A stretch of 64,000 nucleotides of DNA from Rhyzopertha dominica (GCA_025024175.1 QCXZ01000138.1:1302002-1366001); one strand, 5' to 3'. Shown: positions 13,440 to 25,130, numbered from the stretch's first letter. Made by a program: numbers and translations. The notes: generated by a model from the letters alone, not told the origin.

Positions 13440-14075
13440 ATATATGTTTCCACTACGAAGTCCGCACATTTGTAAATTTTATTGCAATTTGGCGTAAACG
13501 ACACAAAACCTTCCACAAATATAAAGCTCTTGGTCCTGCATCTGGACACAAGGCTGACTGGGAAACATCACTGTAGTGAATTAATACACAAGCTGAATAA
13601 AGTTATTTATGCAATTAGACGAATGCGCAGCATAATTGGAAAGGAAGCAGCCCTGGTCGCCTATCACACGAGCATCACCTACGTCATAGAGGCATGGGGC
13701 CCAGAAGATTTTGCTACTTCAGAAGAACGCTGTACGTCATCTGGAAGCAGCATCACCAACAACACCGTGCAAACCATTACTGAAAAAATTTCACATCCTC
13801 ACTGTAACATCAGAGTTTGTTGTGACACAATACAAAAGTAGACAACATCTGCAAACTAGAGGTGATACGCATGGCTATAATATCAGGGGATCCACTAACC
13901 TCACCGTGAACAGATTCAGATTGGCAACATCCGAAAGACAGTCACCGAACCTGCAGCTTTACAATAAATTACCCAAAGAATGGAAGCAACTATGCTAGTG
14001 AAAGCCAAACTTAAGCACCTACTGATGGACAATCCAATATACGCACTTCAAGAGTTTCTGCAGCTACCAATCTAA
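13440..14075 (+). pseudogene. 3' end of a LINE ORF2 (reverse transcriptase C-terminus)
   Basis: The thumb and post-RT region of a non-LTR polymerase is spread over two main frames. The first (13482-13700) gives LLVLHLDTRLTGKHHCSELI and LNKVIYAIRRMRSIIGKEA. It is followed by a damaged 'YGVLLWG'-type block near 13690 (WGPEDFATS). The second (13711-13998) gives LLQKNAVRHLE, TTPCKPLLKKFHI, SRQHLQTRGDTHGYN and YNKLPKEWKQL. A last tail, KAKLKHLLMDNPIYALQEFL, sits at about 14003-14065. The fingers, palm and endonuclease are absent, the usual result of 5'-truncated insertion, and frameshifts have inactivated it. A MULE relic starts 30 bases downstream on the other strand. Confidence 0.85.
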
Positions 14076-14104
14076 CAAACTGATCATGTACTATACACAT
14101 ATTA

Positions 14105-14410
14105 TAGCCAACGGTCCACCCTAGCCACTTCGCAACGTCAGATTTTTCTTTGTTGCGGTATTCCTACGAAAGCCCTACTTCTTGGATTTTCCTCCACCTG
14201 CATCCGATCAGTTCTATGTTAGGCCACGCTTTCCATAACCCCAAATGGATTGTGAATTTCCAAATCACTGCCTTTTTTGGATCGAACAGCAGACCTATTT
14301 CTTGGCATTTTGTTTTCATATAGCCAAAAACATTGGAATAACTGTCCTGATTTTTATTCGGCAAACGAGCAAAGACCAGTGATTGTCCGTTTTACACAAA
14401 GTGCTATATG
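14105..14410 (-). pseudogene. MULE (Mutator-like) transposase fragment
   Basis: On the minus strand: VFARLPNKNQDSYSNVFGYM, KTKCQEIGLLFDPKKAV, then WPNIELIGCR, WRKIQEVGLS and, after a short break, KEKSDVAKWLGWTVG. This is the core of the MULE transposase domain: the strand after the first acidic residue, the 'C/D-x-H' block (here the HLGQA that should follow GCR is deleted), and the KWLKWTFGLP-like helix. About 100 of some 400-600 residues remain. It is wedged between the LINE 3' end (ends about 14075) and the Penelope element (target duplication starts 14497). Confidence 0.75.
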
Positions 14411-14496
14411 AATCTCGCAGGCAAACATTTCCAAAAAAGATTATAGGGGTGTGACCTTTAACCGTTGCGCGCTATTGCAATACACCGCCGATAAAG

Positions 14497-14509
14497 TTAA
14501 GGAAAATTA
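14497..14509 (+). repeat. Left copy of the Penelope target-site duplication
   Basis: TTAAGGAAAATTA, repeated without a mismatch at 15471-15483. The two copies bracket the element exactly, and their length agrees with the other two duplications in this window. Confidence 0.75.
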
Positions 14510-14613
14510 AAAATTGAAAACTGATCCATCTTCTCTAAGTGGAGTTATTAATTAATTCTTCTAAAGAAAATAATTCTTAAAGTGAACTTCCACTTTATTT
14601 TTACAATTGTAAA

Positions 14614-14644
14614 GCGTTTTCGGCTACATGTCAGCCATCGTCAG
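14614..14644 (-). ncRNA. Hammerhead-like motif, left arm of the Penelope element
   Basis: Minus strand: CTGACGA, extra T, stem GGCT/AGCC around a seven-base loop, then GAAAACGC. It has all the hammerhead core boxes apart from one unpaired base before helix II. It pairs by symmetry with the motif at 15382-15412 in the opposite arm. Confidence 0.55.
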
Positions 14645-14779
14645 TACAAAAATTAAAAGGAAACTAACAGTTTGACAAAGTCAAAAATCAGAAACAAGCA
14701 AACTTGACTACAAACTGAAATGGCAGTAACTCAAACGAAACATTTCTATACCACTTATTTGGATGAAAAAGTTAAGGTT

Positions 14780-15272
14780 TGGTTTCCTCTTAAGTTTGCT
14801 GGTCAAGTCTCAATTAGCCTATCTAAATTATTTTCTTCTAATGGAATAAATATTGCCTTTTCTACCGTAGGCAGTGTTTTCCCGTTTTGTCCGTAATAAA
14901 GACCAAATTTCAGTTTTAAATAATTCAGGCGTTTATAGTTTTTCATGTAATGATTGCAATTCAGTTTATATTGGACAAACCGGAAGATCCTTTTTAACTA
15001 GAGGTAAAGAATATTTGGAACAATTTGAAAAGTATAAAAATACAGATATTGTTACAACAAATTCTTCGTTAGCCAACCATTTATTAGTAAATAAACACAC
15101 TGCCACGCTAGACAATCTAAATTCATTACAATTGTGTAGTAAATCATCTAAATTAAATTATTTGGAAATTTTAGAGATTTATAAAATTATTAACGAACAC
15201 AATTTTACTAATCTAAATGATTTTTGTAATTTCAATTGTCCTATTCTAAATTCTTTGTTTGATCTAAATTAA
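14780..15272 (+). pseudogene. GIY-YIG endonuclease domain of a Penelope protein
   Basis: The clear frame is 14874-15272. Its N-terminal block, RFVRNKDQISVLNNSGVYSF, leads into the GIY-YIG signature GVYSFSCNDC then VYIGQTGRS, with the conserved GVY, YIG and arginine all present. Downstream come a helix with ANHLLVNKH (the HxxxxxH-like region of this family) and LNYLEILEIYKIINEHN, where the catalytic glutamate is expected. The protein ends at a natural TAA. Upstream, in another frame, about 30 more residues (LKFAGQVSISLSKLFSSNGI) belong to the linker after the reverse transcriptase. No ATG opens the frame, so it is a truncated remnant, but the nuclease domain itself has no stop. Confidence 0.85.
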
Positions 15273-15381
15273 TGTTTNGTTTGAGTTACTGGCATGTGGG
15301 TTGCATTTCAGTTTGTAGTCAAGTTTGCTTGTTTCTGATTTTTGACTTTGTCAAACTGTTAGTTTCCTTTTAATTTTTGTA

Positions 15382-15412
15382 CTGACGATGGCTAACATGT
15401 AGCTGAAAGCGC
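15382..15412 (+). ncRNA. Hammerhead-like motif, right arm of the Penelope element
   Basis: Plus strand: CTGACGA, extra T, stem GGCT/AGCT with one G-T pair, then GAAAGCGC. The stem difference from the left arm keeps pairing through a wobble, which is weak evidence that the fold mattered. Confidence 0.5.
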
Positions 15413-15470
15413 TTTACAATTGTAAAAATAAAGTAGAAGTTCACTTTAAGCATTATTTTCTTTAGAAGAA

Positions 15471-15483
15471 TTAAGGAAAATTA
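15471..15483 (+). repeat. Right copy of the Penelope target-site duplication
   Basis: TTAAGGAAAATTA, identical to 14497-14509, directly after the right arm. Confidence 0.75.
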
Positions 15484-16657
15484 CCTACCTGTATACAGCC
15501 CTTACATCCTAAGTATGTGTTTGCTTCTAAGTTTAGGCCTAATATGAGCTCCGATAAGCGGTTTGCTACCTGGGCTACTGAGCATCTATTGCTCTGCCGA
15601 TTTCATCAATAACTTCCTTCTTTTCAGCCCTACGGTCTGCTGCACGTTGTTGTTTTATTTGCAGATCCCATACATTTCTATATATAAATTATTGCCTCAT
15701 CTTGGGATATAAATAGCCCATAAATGCTTCAAACGGGCGAATTGGATAGATTGAGCAATGCAATTATGCTTAATAAATGCGTTCGAAACGATAAATCTGG
15801 AGAGGAATTCCATTTTTAGTGCGATAATTGAAAGAGAACGGCCGTATACCAGCTAGTTCAATTTTACATAGTTACAGCAGGTGATTGGGGGTAATTGCTT
15901 CCTCGGAGGTAATTTACTGATTTCAGGTATTGAAAGGGTGTGGTTCAGGAGAAGCGGAGTTCGTCATTTCCAGGCAAATAGTTTCTTTCGCCTGAGAAAG
16001 TAATCAGTGAATAGGTAACAGAATAGGATAATTGCTTATTTCAATGTATCTTTTGTTTTGCTGCTGCGTAATCCTGACAGGTGACCTTCCAGAATGTTTT
16101 AGGTGCTTCGTAATCTTTCTTTTTTTAGAATTCCTTGTCGGAGGTGTTAATTAAAGGTATAAATGTCTGTATTCACGCTGGTTTGGGGGTTTTTAGTTTT
16201 ACTAACCCATTGGAATGTATGAATAAACCAGTAATTGAATTATACCTATTAAGTTTAGCTTCCACAAAGCCATATTTGTTAAAATAAATTTAATTAATTT
16301 ATATTTAGGTTATTAAATTTGGAAATTTGTTGAATACAATACTTACAGGTTCACAGCACTGTAACACTAACCAGGTATGTTAGTAATATAGTAACGAAAT
16401 CACTAAATGATAAATTTCATTATCATTATCAGATACTATTGTGCTATATACTAAACTGCTGAGAGTTAATTTCTGAATAACAACCCTCAAATCTTGCTGA
16501 AGTATTTTTTACTATTTTAGATTAGTTTGTTCGTTTAATAAGAAAACTATGTCCAGCAAAATGCTATGATAATGGACTACTCTATATTGAACATTAAGTT
16601 ATTTATTTACAGATTAGACAGAAATGACATGATGCTTAAGAAGTTTATTAATAAATA
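15484..16657. other. Intergenic/intronic, no gene recognised
   Basis: Mixed composition, with a somewhat GC-richer stretch at 15530-15970. No frame, splice pattern or repeat family can be supported. Confidence 0.35.
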
Positions 16658-16754
16658 CAGTGTGTCCGATAGTAGGTGGTAGATTAACAGTTTACTGAAA
16701 ACTTTTCGTAGGATTGCCTTAAAAGTAGCAGCAACTTTTTTTAATCAGACACTG
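16658..16754. mobile_element. 97-bp MITE flanked by TA
   Basis: The ends are CAGTGTGTCCGAT and, reversed, CAGTGTCTGAT, with TA immediately outside both ends (16656-16657 and 16755-16756). A TA target and a CAGTGTG-like end fit a Tc1/mariner-group MITE. There is no coding capacity. Confidence 0.55.
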
Positions 16755-16758
16755 TACA

Positions 16759-19330
16759 GTATACTATTATCGATTTTGAGTCCTCATTAAGTTTTGAACA
16801 TCTTCTATTAACTTATTCCTATACCATTCCAAACAAGTTTTTGGACTATTTTTGATTTTTTTGCACCCGTCAGGACGTTTTTTTTGAGTGAGATGAGGAA
16901 GCTTTAGGCATTTGAACCTCAGCCATAAAATGACTCAATAATATTATACCTAATGTTTTGGGATTTATAGCTTTCACCACATTTTTTATAAATTTTATAT
17001 TACCTTCACTTGATATGCTCTCAAATAGTGTATCATTTCACTATACCTAAATCCTAAATTTTCGAGATAAGTGCGTTTTTCTCATAAATATTGTTTTTCC
17101 AAAGAATGGCACACGACAGTATTTCGAAGCTAGTGCACTTCTTTCAGTTTGCTTTAATACATGTTAGAGCTTTTGGCGTTTGTTTAACAAACATAACTTA
17201 GAATGAATGAAAATAGTTATTCGAACGAAATTCTTTTGAAATTATATATTATATATGGAGAATACACTTTTTGAAAGCAAATAGATTCTTTTTTCTTTAG
17301 AAATCTACCGTCTTTCCATGTACAGACACAGGAAGTTAAGCTCCTTATCTCGAAATATGCACACGAAAAAGAATAGCAAGCAGCGTTTTACCAAACCAAA
17401 CAAAACGACCTATCCTTTTCAGAACTCAGATGTCACCTTGTGTGAACACCTTTCCTGGTTATCTTCAAGATAAGCCACGCAGCACCGGTGCCTTAAAACG
17501 CCACACAATAGGTGGTCTGTAAACAAAAGAAGTAGCCGGTAGCTTTAGTCACCGATAACGCCTTTCCAATCGACTTTAAATGGTAGAAAATCCGTTTCGT
17601 AGCGCGCTGGTATTATGTGATGTAGGTGACGCCAAAGAGCTATCTCTTCAGGAAGCCATTAGCGGTAGCTTCCAGGTTTGATAAGGCCGCATTCGGGCGC
17701 CAGTGATTAGGCGATCGGTAAAATCCCAGGAATCACTACTGACATACATTTTTTATGAGAAAAATTAGTGGAGATTTCTTTGCATTTGAAATTCTCATAG
17801 GTGCTTGAAAATAACTGTCTCTTGTGTAAGAAACTGACTTGTTTAATGGAGCGGGTCTTTGATTTTTCTGGTGGTACGTGTAGGTTTGATATTTCTGGCT
17901 TCAAGCTGGAACGACATCGTTTTCATCTGCTAGATATGGAAGTATTACATATAACTGATGTATAATGAAACTCCTTTTGCAAGTGCTTTACCATGTTCTT
18001 GCCTTGAAAAGATACGATTATTATCTTGGATAAATAGACACAACTAATGGTTGGCGATCTTGTCTGTAAATATATATAATATATTGTCTGTATGATATTC
18101 GGTTCCGGATATGAAACCACGCGTAGATGATGTATTTTATCAAATACAAAAAAAATAAAACTGATTATGTAGGTTGATTTCTTATTTCATGTAATTATTC
18201 ATTCACTAAGTATAATCCTTTTCCTGTTGAAACTAAAGGCGTGGTTAAGTTGGATGTTAAGTATTTTTAGTTCTCCTATTTTCGACATCTTCAAGTTGAA
18301 ATCATTCGCTTGCAATTTTACGATGCTACAGTTGTATATGGATTTGTAATGACGGTTTGATTACGTGGCTATTTTTTCTGAGTCCTGAATAATCATTAGT
18401 GTAAGAAAGAATTTGTCGATATGAAAATATCTAGAACGGATGATCATACTTCATCATGTATTTTTTAATACATCAACTAACCAAGTGCTGAGACCCCGAT
18501 ACCGGTTTATGTTATAGTACTACATACTATCCTGTTTAGCTATAGTAGAAGGCATAAGGAAATTTTAGTGAATTTTTGTCCGATAGCAAAAGCCCAAAGT
18601 ATGCACCATTTTTTTAAAGATTTGTAAAGATACAAGAATAATAAATCTAAAAGATCATACCTCATAATTAATTCATTAAACCCTTTAAATATGTAGTAAG
18701 TAGTGTTAAATGGCTAGAAACAAACGATATTCGGACGAGTTTGCAGTGGCACATTTATAAATGAATTTAATCGTTTTATAAAGTAATAATCCTTATAATA
18801 TATGCCTACCACTTGAGTGTTTACAAAAAGCAGATATTTATGAGTGTCGAATGTTTCGGCGTCCTTATTTGAAATCATTGTTTTCTCGGAAAAACGCTGT
18901 CTCCAAGAATTATCTGATACAAGTTCAAGTAAAATTCGAAAATGAATAAACAAACCAAGGAAGCGAGACGTCATAATCATAGAAACAAAGCTGACAAACT
19001 ACTTGATAAAAGAAAACGACAAAATTACCTTCCACGTATAACCTAGTTCATAATTTTCATAACTAAAGTTATCAGTATTTTATTTATGTAGAAATTTCCA
19101 TATGTTTTTTTTTCATTAGACGTTTATAATGTTTTTTTGTGTAAAATTTTTGTCGTGTCGAAATCTATCATGTGTTTATTTATGTGAATACGAATGTTGA
19201 GCATCTTGAACATCTTCAATATTCACTTTTATCTAAATTATTATTAACAACTAAAATATCAAGCTTTTCAAGTATGCTCTTTAATTTTATTAAATTGACC
19301 CAATATCCCTATTACTGTAATTATTTCTTA

Positions 19331-19373
<43 letters not shown>

Positions 19374-20530
19374 ACATATAGCCACTACGACAACGAATTG
19401 TTTAAGTACTGCTTGGATATGGCCTCTTAGATTTACAGTTTATCTTTTAATTATATGAAGAAATCATAACCATAGCTTCTATTCAATTTATTATATTCAT
19501 TGTGAACGCACTGTAAAACTTTATTTATAATTATTCATATCAGTTTTGGATATATAAAGATAGTCAATCTGAATACTTCGATTAAAAATGTAAATCAACA
19601 GATTAGAGGAAATTATCTCAACATCGCTCGTTGAACGACGGTACTGTCGAATTCCCACAGCATTAATGTCCAATTTAATTTAGTTAGCTGTCGTTTCATT
19701 TAATTAACAACTCGCTTACTAAATATCTTTTCGAACATAATATACGCAACGGTTTAAAACAGACTGCTGTTTTATGGAAAACGACATTCTTCCAAACTTA
19801 TTGTGTACATTTTGCGTTAGGCGTATAAATACCGTTTAGAATCCTTAATGAAGTGTTAATTTTTTGGCCGATCCCTCGTTAAATACAGAAACTGAGGCCC
19901 ACATTCATTTATTAAGAAGTTCATGGCCATCGAAGGTACCGTTTCGGATCGTGTCATAAAATTGAGTGGCCATCGTTGTATTAAAAGGCTATGCGTGGTC
20001 AGAACCGCTTAAATACAATTGAACACAGGTAATGCCGCGGTATTTATTAATCGTTGACAGTTACACCGGATGGACAGCTGTAAAATCTTGATTTTATGGG
20101 TGCTTTTTAATAAATGAATCGACAAGTGAAGGAAAATCACTTCGTGATTCAGACACATCACGTCATTAATAGAGTCTTAGGAGAATATTAATTTTCTTGT
20201 TAGGCGGAAAAAAGTATTGACACAATGGCGAACGGAACTGATTGTACAAAGAGCGGTACTAGAGAAACATTTGGTTTGTGTAGGAAATGCTACGTAATTG
20301 TTCTGTTTTGCATTGTATGAATAAATAAGCATTGCAGTGGATTTGTGTTTAGCTGTAATATTAATAATAAAGCAGTAAAACTGTGAGGTACTTCTTTAGT
20401 GCATTAGCTGAAATATTTGATACGACTAGCATCACTATTGTTGCAGTTGAGTGTTAGGGTTCACACCTTCACTGCTTAACTAAATATTTTTTTGTCAAAT
20501 TGGCCGTGATAAATAATAAAACTGTGTGAC
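16759..20530. other. Long non-coding stretch with regulatory-looking islands
   Basis: No gene or named transposon is recognised over 3.8 kb. GC-richer patches lie at 17400-17710 and 19600-20260; the latter has repeated TTAATTAA-type homeodomain-like motifs near 19670-19720. Frames at 17707-17904, 17923-18120 and 18714-18980 show no family features. Confidence 0.4.
19334..19371. repeat. AT dinucleotide microsatellite
   Basis: About 19 uninterrupted AT units. Confidence 0.95.
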
Positions 20531-20535
20531 AAAAG

Positions 20536-20633
20536 AGTGTAAAAACTCTGAAACAATAGTAATGGAATATTCATATAAATAAGTACGCTGTCATACTCAT
20601 TTATATGAATATTCAGTTATATTATTTCAGAAT
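20536..20633. repeat. Inverted repeat (hairpin), arms about 38 bp
   Basis: The left arm (20536-20575) and right arm (20592-20633) are reverse complements with a few mismatches. They share GGAATATTCATATAAATAAG and CTGAAATAAT-type outer blocks around a loop of about 18 bases. It could be a small foldback MITE. I found no hammerhead core or clear target duplication. Confidence 0.6.
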
Positions 20634-21791
20634 TTTTGCAACCAATAATTTTAGCTGCATGAACGGAGTACCTTTTTGTTTACAAAGACCCAAAAATTAA
20701 AAATACACATATTTTTGAAATAAATACTTAACCGTTTTAAAGTTAAGGGATAAAATATGGTGGGCTGGTCCCCTCCCGCCCCCAAAGCATTTATTTAAAA
20801 AATGTGCACATCATATTATCGGCTTCCACTTCAAATATTAATAGCCAAAATTTGATGAAATTACATCCACCATTCTAAGAGATATTTTTGAAAAACTGTT
20901 TCTCTTCCTCCATGTTTAAGAGTCAATATCTCAGTAAGCGGGTGTTATTTCAAAAAAAGTTTTACTGTAAAATAGTGTTTTATTTGCACCAGTTTTCAGA
21001 TTCCGAGAGGTTTCCGGTATAATCTTATGAAATAATATTAATTTATAACAGACCTTCTGTTAGTTTGTGAGAATACCGGAACCTGCTTTTCAGGATTTAC
21101 CCAGAATTTATAATAAAGCATTAACGAGTAATTACAAACAAATTTCATTTAGACAACTGTATCCGTGTCTACAGTATGTCCAATAAAGTTATCTATCTAC
21201 TTACATTTTTGAGTATATATGTAACTCGAGTATTTTATATTTTGCATTTACATAATCAGTTCTGAAAATGATGTGAAGTATGTTTTTGAATGGTCGAAAT
21301 TAAAAAATTATTCCAACGTGCTAAAAATTTATTTTATGCTGCCGGGTCTTTCGGTTAGATTACAAGGAATATAATCTTTCGAAAACTTCTTGTTGGGGTT
21401 AAAAATGTCGGATAGGATCGTGTTTGGGGTCAGTAATAAAAGTGGGATAATTTTATCATAATTAGCTTATTTGGTTGGTTGAAATTTGCAGTCTTTATCA
21501 AAACATGACTTGAGTCATGAAATCACTAGGTTAAAAGCGTTTTGATTGTGGGTGAGGGAGACCAGTGACGTAATTCTATGAACCATGATGATGATAAAAT
21601 ACTTCTAATTTAGTAAGCGTAATTCATTAATTTGACGGTCTAATTCATGTTGATTTTAATAAATCCCAACATAACACACTAAAACCTTTTTAAGTAAGTA
21701 ACAGCGCGAAACTGAATTTTAATTATATATTTTGAAAAACAAAAGAGCAATCGAAACAGATAATGTAAAGAAAGATAACTTTAAAGGCTAC
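20634..21791. other. Intergenic/intronic, no gene recognised
   Basis: AT-rich, with one C-rich run near 20768-20785. No coding or repeat family is recognised. Confidence 0.35.
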
Positions 21792-22044
21792 AACTTTATA
21801 AGGATGACATGTTGTTTTCCGGGATGGTTCACACTTTGGTTATTAGACCTTGACGTTTCGACACTCATGTCGGTGTCTTCCTCAGAAGTAGCTCTGAAAC
21901 TTTGAAACAGAGCTACTTCTAAGGAAGACACCGACATGAGTGTCGAAACGTCAAGGTCTAATAACCAACTTGTGAACCAGCCAGGAAAACAACATGTCAT
22001 AGACAACAACCACGGAAGCCTTCAAACCAAAACTTTATAAGGAT
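21792..22044. mobile_element. Compact Penelope relic: two inverted hammerhead-like arms and a 14-bp target duplication
   Basis: The element proper is 21806-22030. It is bracketed by AACTTTATAAGGAT at 21792-21805 and, identically, at 22031-22044. The inside is two inverted arms of about 90 bp (21806-21897 and 21908-22000) joined by a 10-base spacer. The left arm, read on the minus strand, has CTGAGGA, extra A, stem GACAC/GTGTC, then GAAAC and GTC. The right arm has the same on the plus strand with one core change (CTAAGGA). No protein is left. The layout is that of the 14510-15470 element with the coding part removed. Confidence 0.7.
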
Positions 22045-24600
22045 ACAAAATTGGTCAATTTCGGTTTATTTCTACCTAAGGTGCTACTGTTAACGTGTGA
22101 CCTAATAGTTACTGGACACCATGTACAAAATTAACTATTTTTAGTTGAAGGATTGTTAAGAACTGTTCCATTCGTGTTGAACCACTGCTTCTTGGTCGGT
22201 TTTTAATTTCATTTATTTGTTGTGTTATAAAACTGATCATTCAACTTATCATTTCTGCGTTCTCTGCAAAACTACTACAATGACGTGTTCCTTGTTCTTG
22301 TAACACGTAAATAAATAATAATCAACGATCTGTTCCAATAGCAGATTTCAAAGGATGGCTTTTAATCTTTTTTTCAAAAATTCTATTATGCGTTTCTGGC
22401 CCACGTTATTGTTATCTACTTCCGTTCATCAGCATTTCTCTTCTTAGAACTTTTAGTTCTATAAAAACTGATGAAGCGTAATGCGAAAGGAATTCTCACG
22501 ACCTGAAAGTATCACAGTCGGTATTTGCAGTTATCAGAAACGCAGTCGTGCCGGCCTACAAATAGCAGAACACGCAATTGACATGCTACATCCATAATTT
22601 TATTAACCACATCACGACCAACAGTAAACTGCCCATAAAACGTCAAAATTATCTTTGAACCTTGATCTTGGAAACGTCTCGGTCAGTTTATAGATCGGTT
22701 TCGAAATATCGGTTTTTTAGTGCCAAAACTTGTTACGAGCTTTATGTGCAGACAATTTACACGCTTACGAGGCAAATAAATGGCGAGACCCACCTCATCG
22801 CGCAAATTTTTGGTCGTCAGTCATCGACGGAATCGTAAATTTAGGACGCCCCGCGAATTTGCGAACGCCGACGTTCTGTTTAATATACTCGGTTAATAAT
22901 TTTACCTGTGGCGTCGATTTCATATAAAACAGATACGTTCCTGTTGTATAAATAGCATTTTTATAATTTACCACTTAATCGACTGGCGCCACCCGTGTCA
23001 TTTTCTATATTTAATCGACGATTTATTTGGAACACACAACACATTTTTATTGCAACCTTTAAGTCACACCTTGAAAATATTTATTTAAGCGCCTACGCTC
23101 GATAACTTTTTTTTGTTGTACATGATCTATTGATACCTGTTTAAAAAATAAAATTCATTGTTATCTAAAAGTTTCTCCTAATATTTTACATATTTGTGAT
23201 AGTGTAGCGGAATATTTAGGACTAATTTTTTGAGAGTATATTTTGGAATTCAGTGGTTCGTCCAAAATAAGTTCGTCGTGAAAATAAAATTTAGAGGCAT
23301 TTATTATTATATCTGCTTTTTGCATTGTAAATTTATTGTAGAAACCCTGATGATGCCTAAAGGCTTAATGCCAATATTACTGGAAAAGTTAGAGCATATA
23401 AGCAAAAGACTTTTTCTGCATTATTGATACATAATCATTATTGACGTAAAAGACATAATTATCAATAACGATGGGATCATCCTACCTGTTAACCCGTTTT
23501 GTGTACAAAATTTAGTTTAACTATCTTCAATAGTCGACACACGTTGGTACAAACTGTAAAATCTAGACCATTCTGGATTTTAGTTTCATAATTATCCGCT
23601 TTTACTAATTCAAGTGTTTTTGCTTCCTTAAAGATTAGCATTCATAACACAAATTCACTCTCAGTATTTATTTTTATCACAAGTTTTATAACGATTTCCA
23701 TATATAGAAGAAGTAATAGTCCGGTTACTCTATTAAACTGATCTTCCTGTTAGTAGCGCTAGGCAAAGATTTATCAATGGTAGTTCTTGCTTATTATTTT
23801 CATTGCGATGCTCGTTTGTTTGTTATGGCGATAACAAAAATAAACTTTGTCTACTACGAAACATATTTACACTTTTAGATGTTAGAAATTCGACTTACGA
23901 GGTCTCATGCTATCAACGCGTTGTTAATCACGATGCATTTTGAAACGCAGTTATTACCTTGCTGGCCACACGTGTTTCAAATAAAAGTAGCGTGGGATTC
24001 ACAAAAATATCAAAGGCTTGGGCGCCAGATATATTGATAATGTTTAATTCGCTCGTCGTTGATGTCAAATTTGTAGCTTCTAAATAAAAAATAACTTATA
24101 ATTAACATTATGTAGGGACAAGAATATCTGCATTGCATTGACTAGCACATGTGTCTCTCTAATTTATAGGTATGTAAATATTATATTTTGTAATAGTTAT
24201 CATTACAAACGTTTAATTACATATAAATAAATTCAGTCCATAAAACTTACTTAATTTCTTGCAATCTCCGAATAGGAATAATTCCTATCAGAAAAGCAGG
24301 TATCAAGGTGTAACAGGTTTCTTAAAAGTAAACTGTATCAGTCCACTGCCTTTTTAATTTTCAAACACTCATAAATTTTAATACGTTAAAATTCAATGTT
24401 ACACTTGCTACATTTTACCGAAATGTTTATATGCCAATTTATCAGAATTTGCAAAGATACTAACAAAGTTAAAATAGATCGTGTGGTCATAAATTTTAAA
24501 ACATAATTCGTAATTGCTTTCAAGAAAAAAGCTCGAGCACGTCCATTTTATTTTTTAAATAGCCAACTTATGACGTAAATATTTTATTTATGGCATCATC
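22045..24600. other. Intergenic/intronic, possible further hammerhead-like sites
   Basis: No gene is recognised. Weak versions of the hammerhead-like motif lie at 22468-22490 (CTGATGA, A, GC-loop-GC, GAAAG) and 23347-23369 (CTGATGA, T, GCC/GGC stem, but TTAAT in place of GAAAC). A GC-rich patch at 22660-22930 contains a 65-codon plus frame with no recognisable domain. Confidence 0.35.
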
Positions 24601-24604
24601 TGCT

Positions 24605-25130
24605 GTTAAACGATGACTTCATCATGAGTTTTTTTTTAATGACAAACCCCAATTTTATTTACTGTTTTTCCATACAACTCTATATTTTACAAATACAAAA
24701 TGCACATTATATGACAATTTTTTAGAAAAAATAGGATTTGCACTAGAATAAAGACGCAGATGTAATGAAAAAAAACCGTAATCTTTGAACGGTGACGTTA
24801 TCATGATTTTTTTATTTAGAGGAATTGCAGCAAATACGTCGCGCTGAAATGTAGCAAATTAGTTCTGACATTTTTAGGCGCACTGTAATAAATGTTCACA
24901 ATTGTGGTTAAAGGAGAATTAAACATTTGCGCTAAATTTTTTGGGTCTAATAATTAATATGTTTCGATTAAAATTGTTTATTTATTCTAGTGTAAATGCT
25001 ATTGTTTCGAAAAAGTTGTTATGTAAATTACATTTTTTACATCATGGTGTAATATGGAGTTCTATGGAAAACAGTAAAAAATTCAAATTGTAAATAAAAT
25101 ACTGATGATGACGTTACCGCTCAAAATAGA
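24605..25130. mobile_element. Degenerate inverted-repeat element
   Basis: A block at 24605-24710 (GATGACTTCATCATGA, then TTTACTGTTTTTCCATA and CAACTCTATATTTTAC) reappears inverted at 25040-25130 (outer copy CATCATCAGT, then TTTACTGTTTTCCATAG and AACTCCATATTACAC). A third, direct copy of the outer motif (GGTGACGTTATCATGA) sits at 24794-24812. No protein is found between them. It is probably a non-autonomous DNA transposon; ends and target site are unclear. Confidence 0.45.

Larger units (their letters stand above)
14510..15470 (+). mobile_element. Penelope-like retroelement with inverted terminal arms
   Basis: The element is delimited by a 13-bp perfect direct repeat. From about 14553 to 14738 runs an arm whose inverted copy is 15278-15470, with only a few mismatches and a short indel. 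Between the arms lies the C-terminal part of a Penelope protein ending in a GIY-YIG endonuclease. Each arm contains a hammerhead-like motif (minus strand 14614-14644; plus strand 15382-15412). Penelope-like elements are known to carry GIY-YIG nucleases and, in many animals, hammerhead motifs in their terminal repeats. The reverse transcriptase is missing, so this is a 5'-truncated copy with an inverted partial terminal repeat. The near-identity of the arms suggests a fairly young insertion. Confidence 0.85.
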
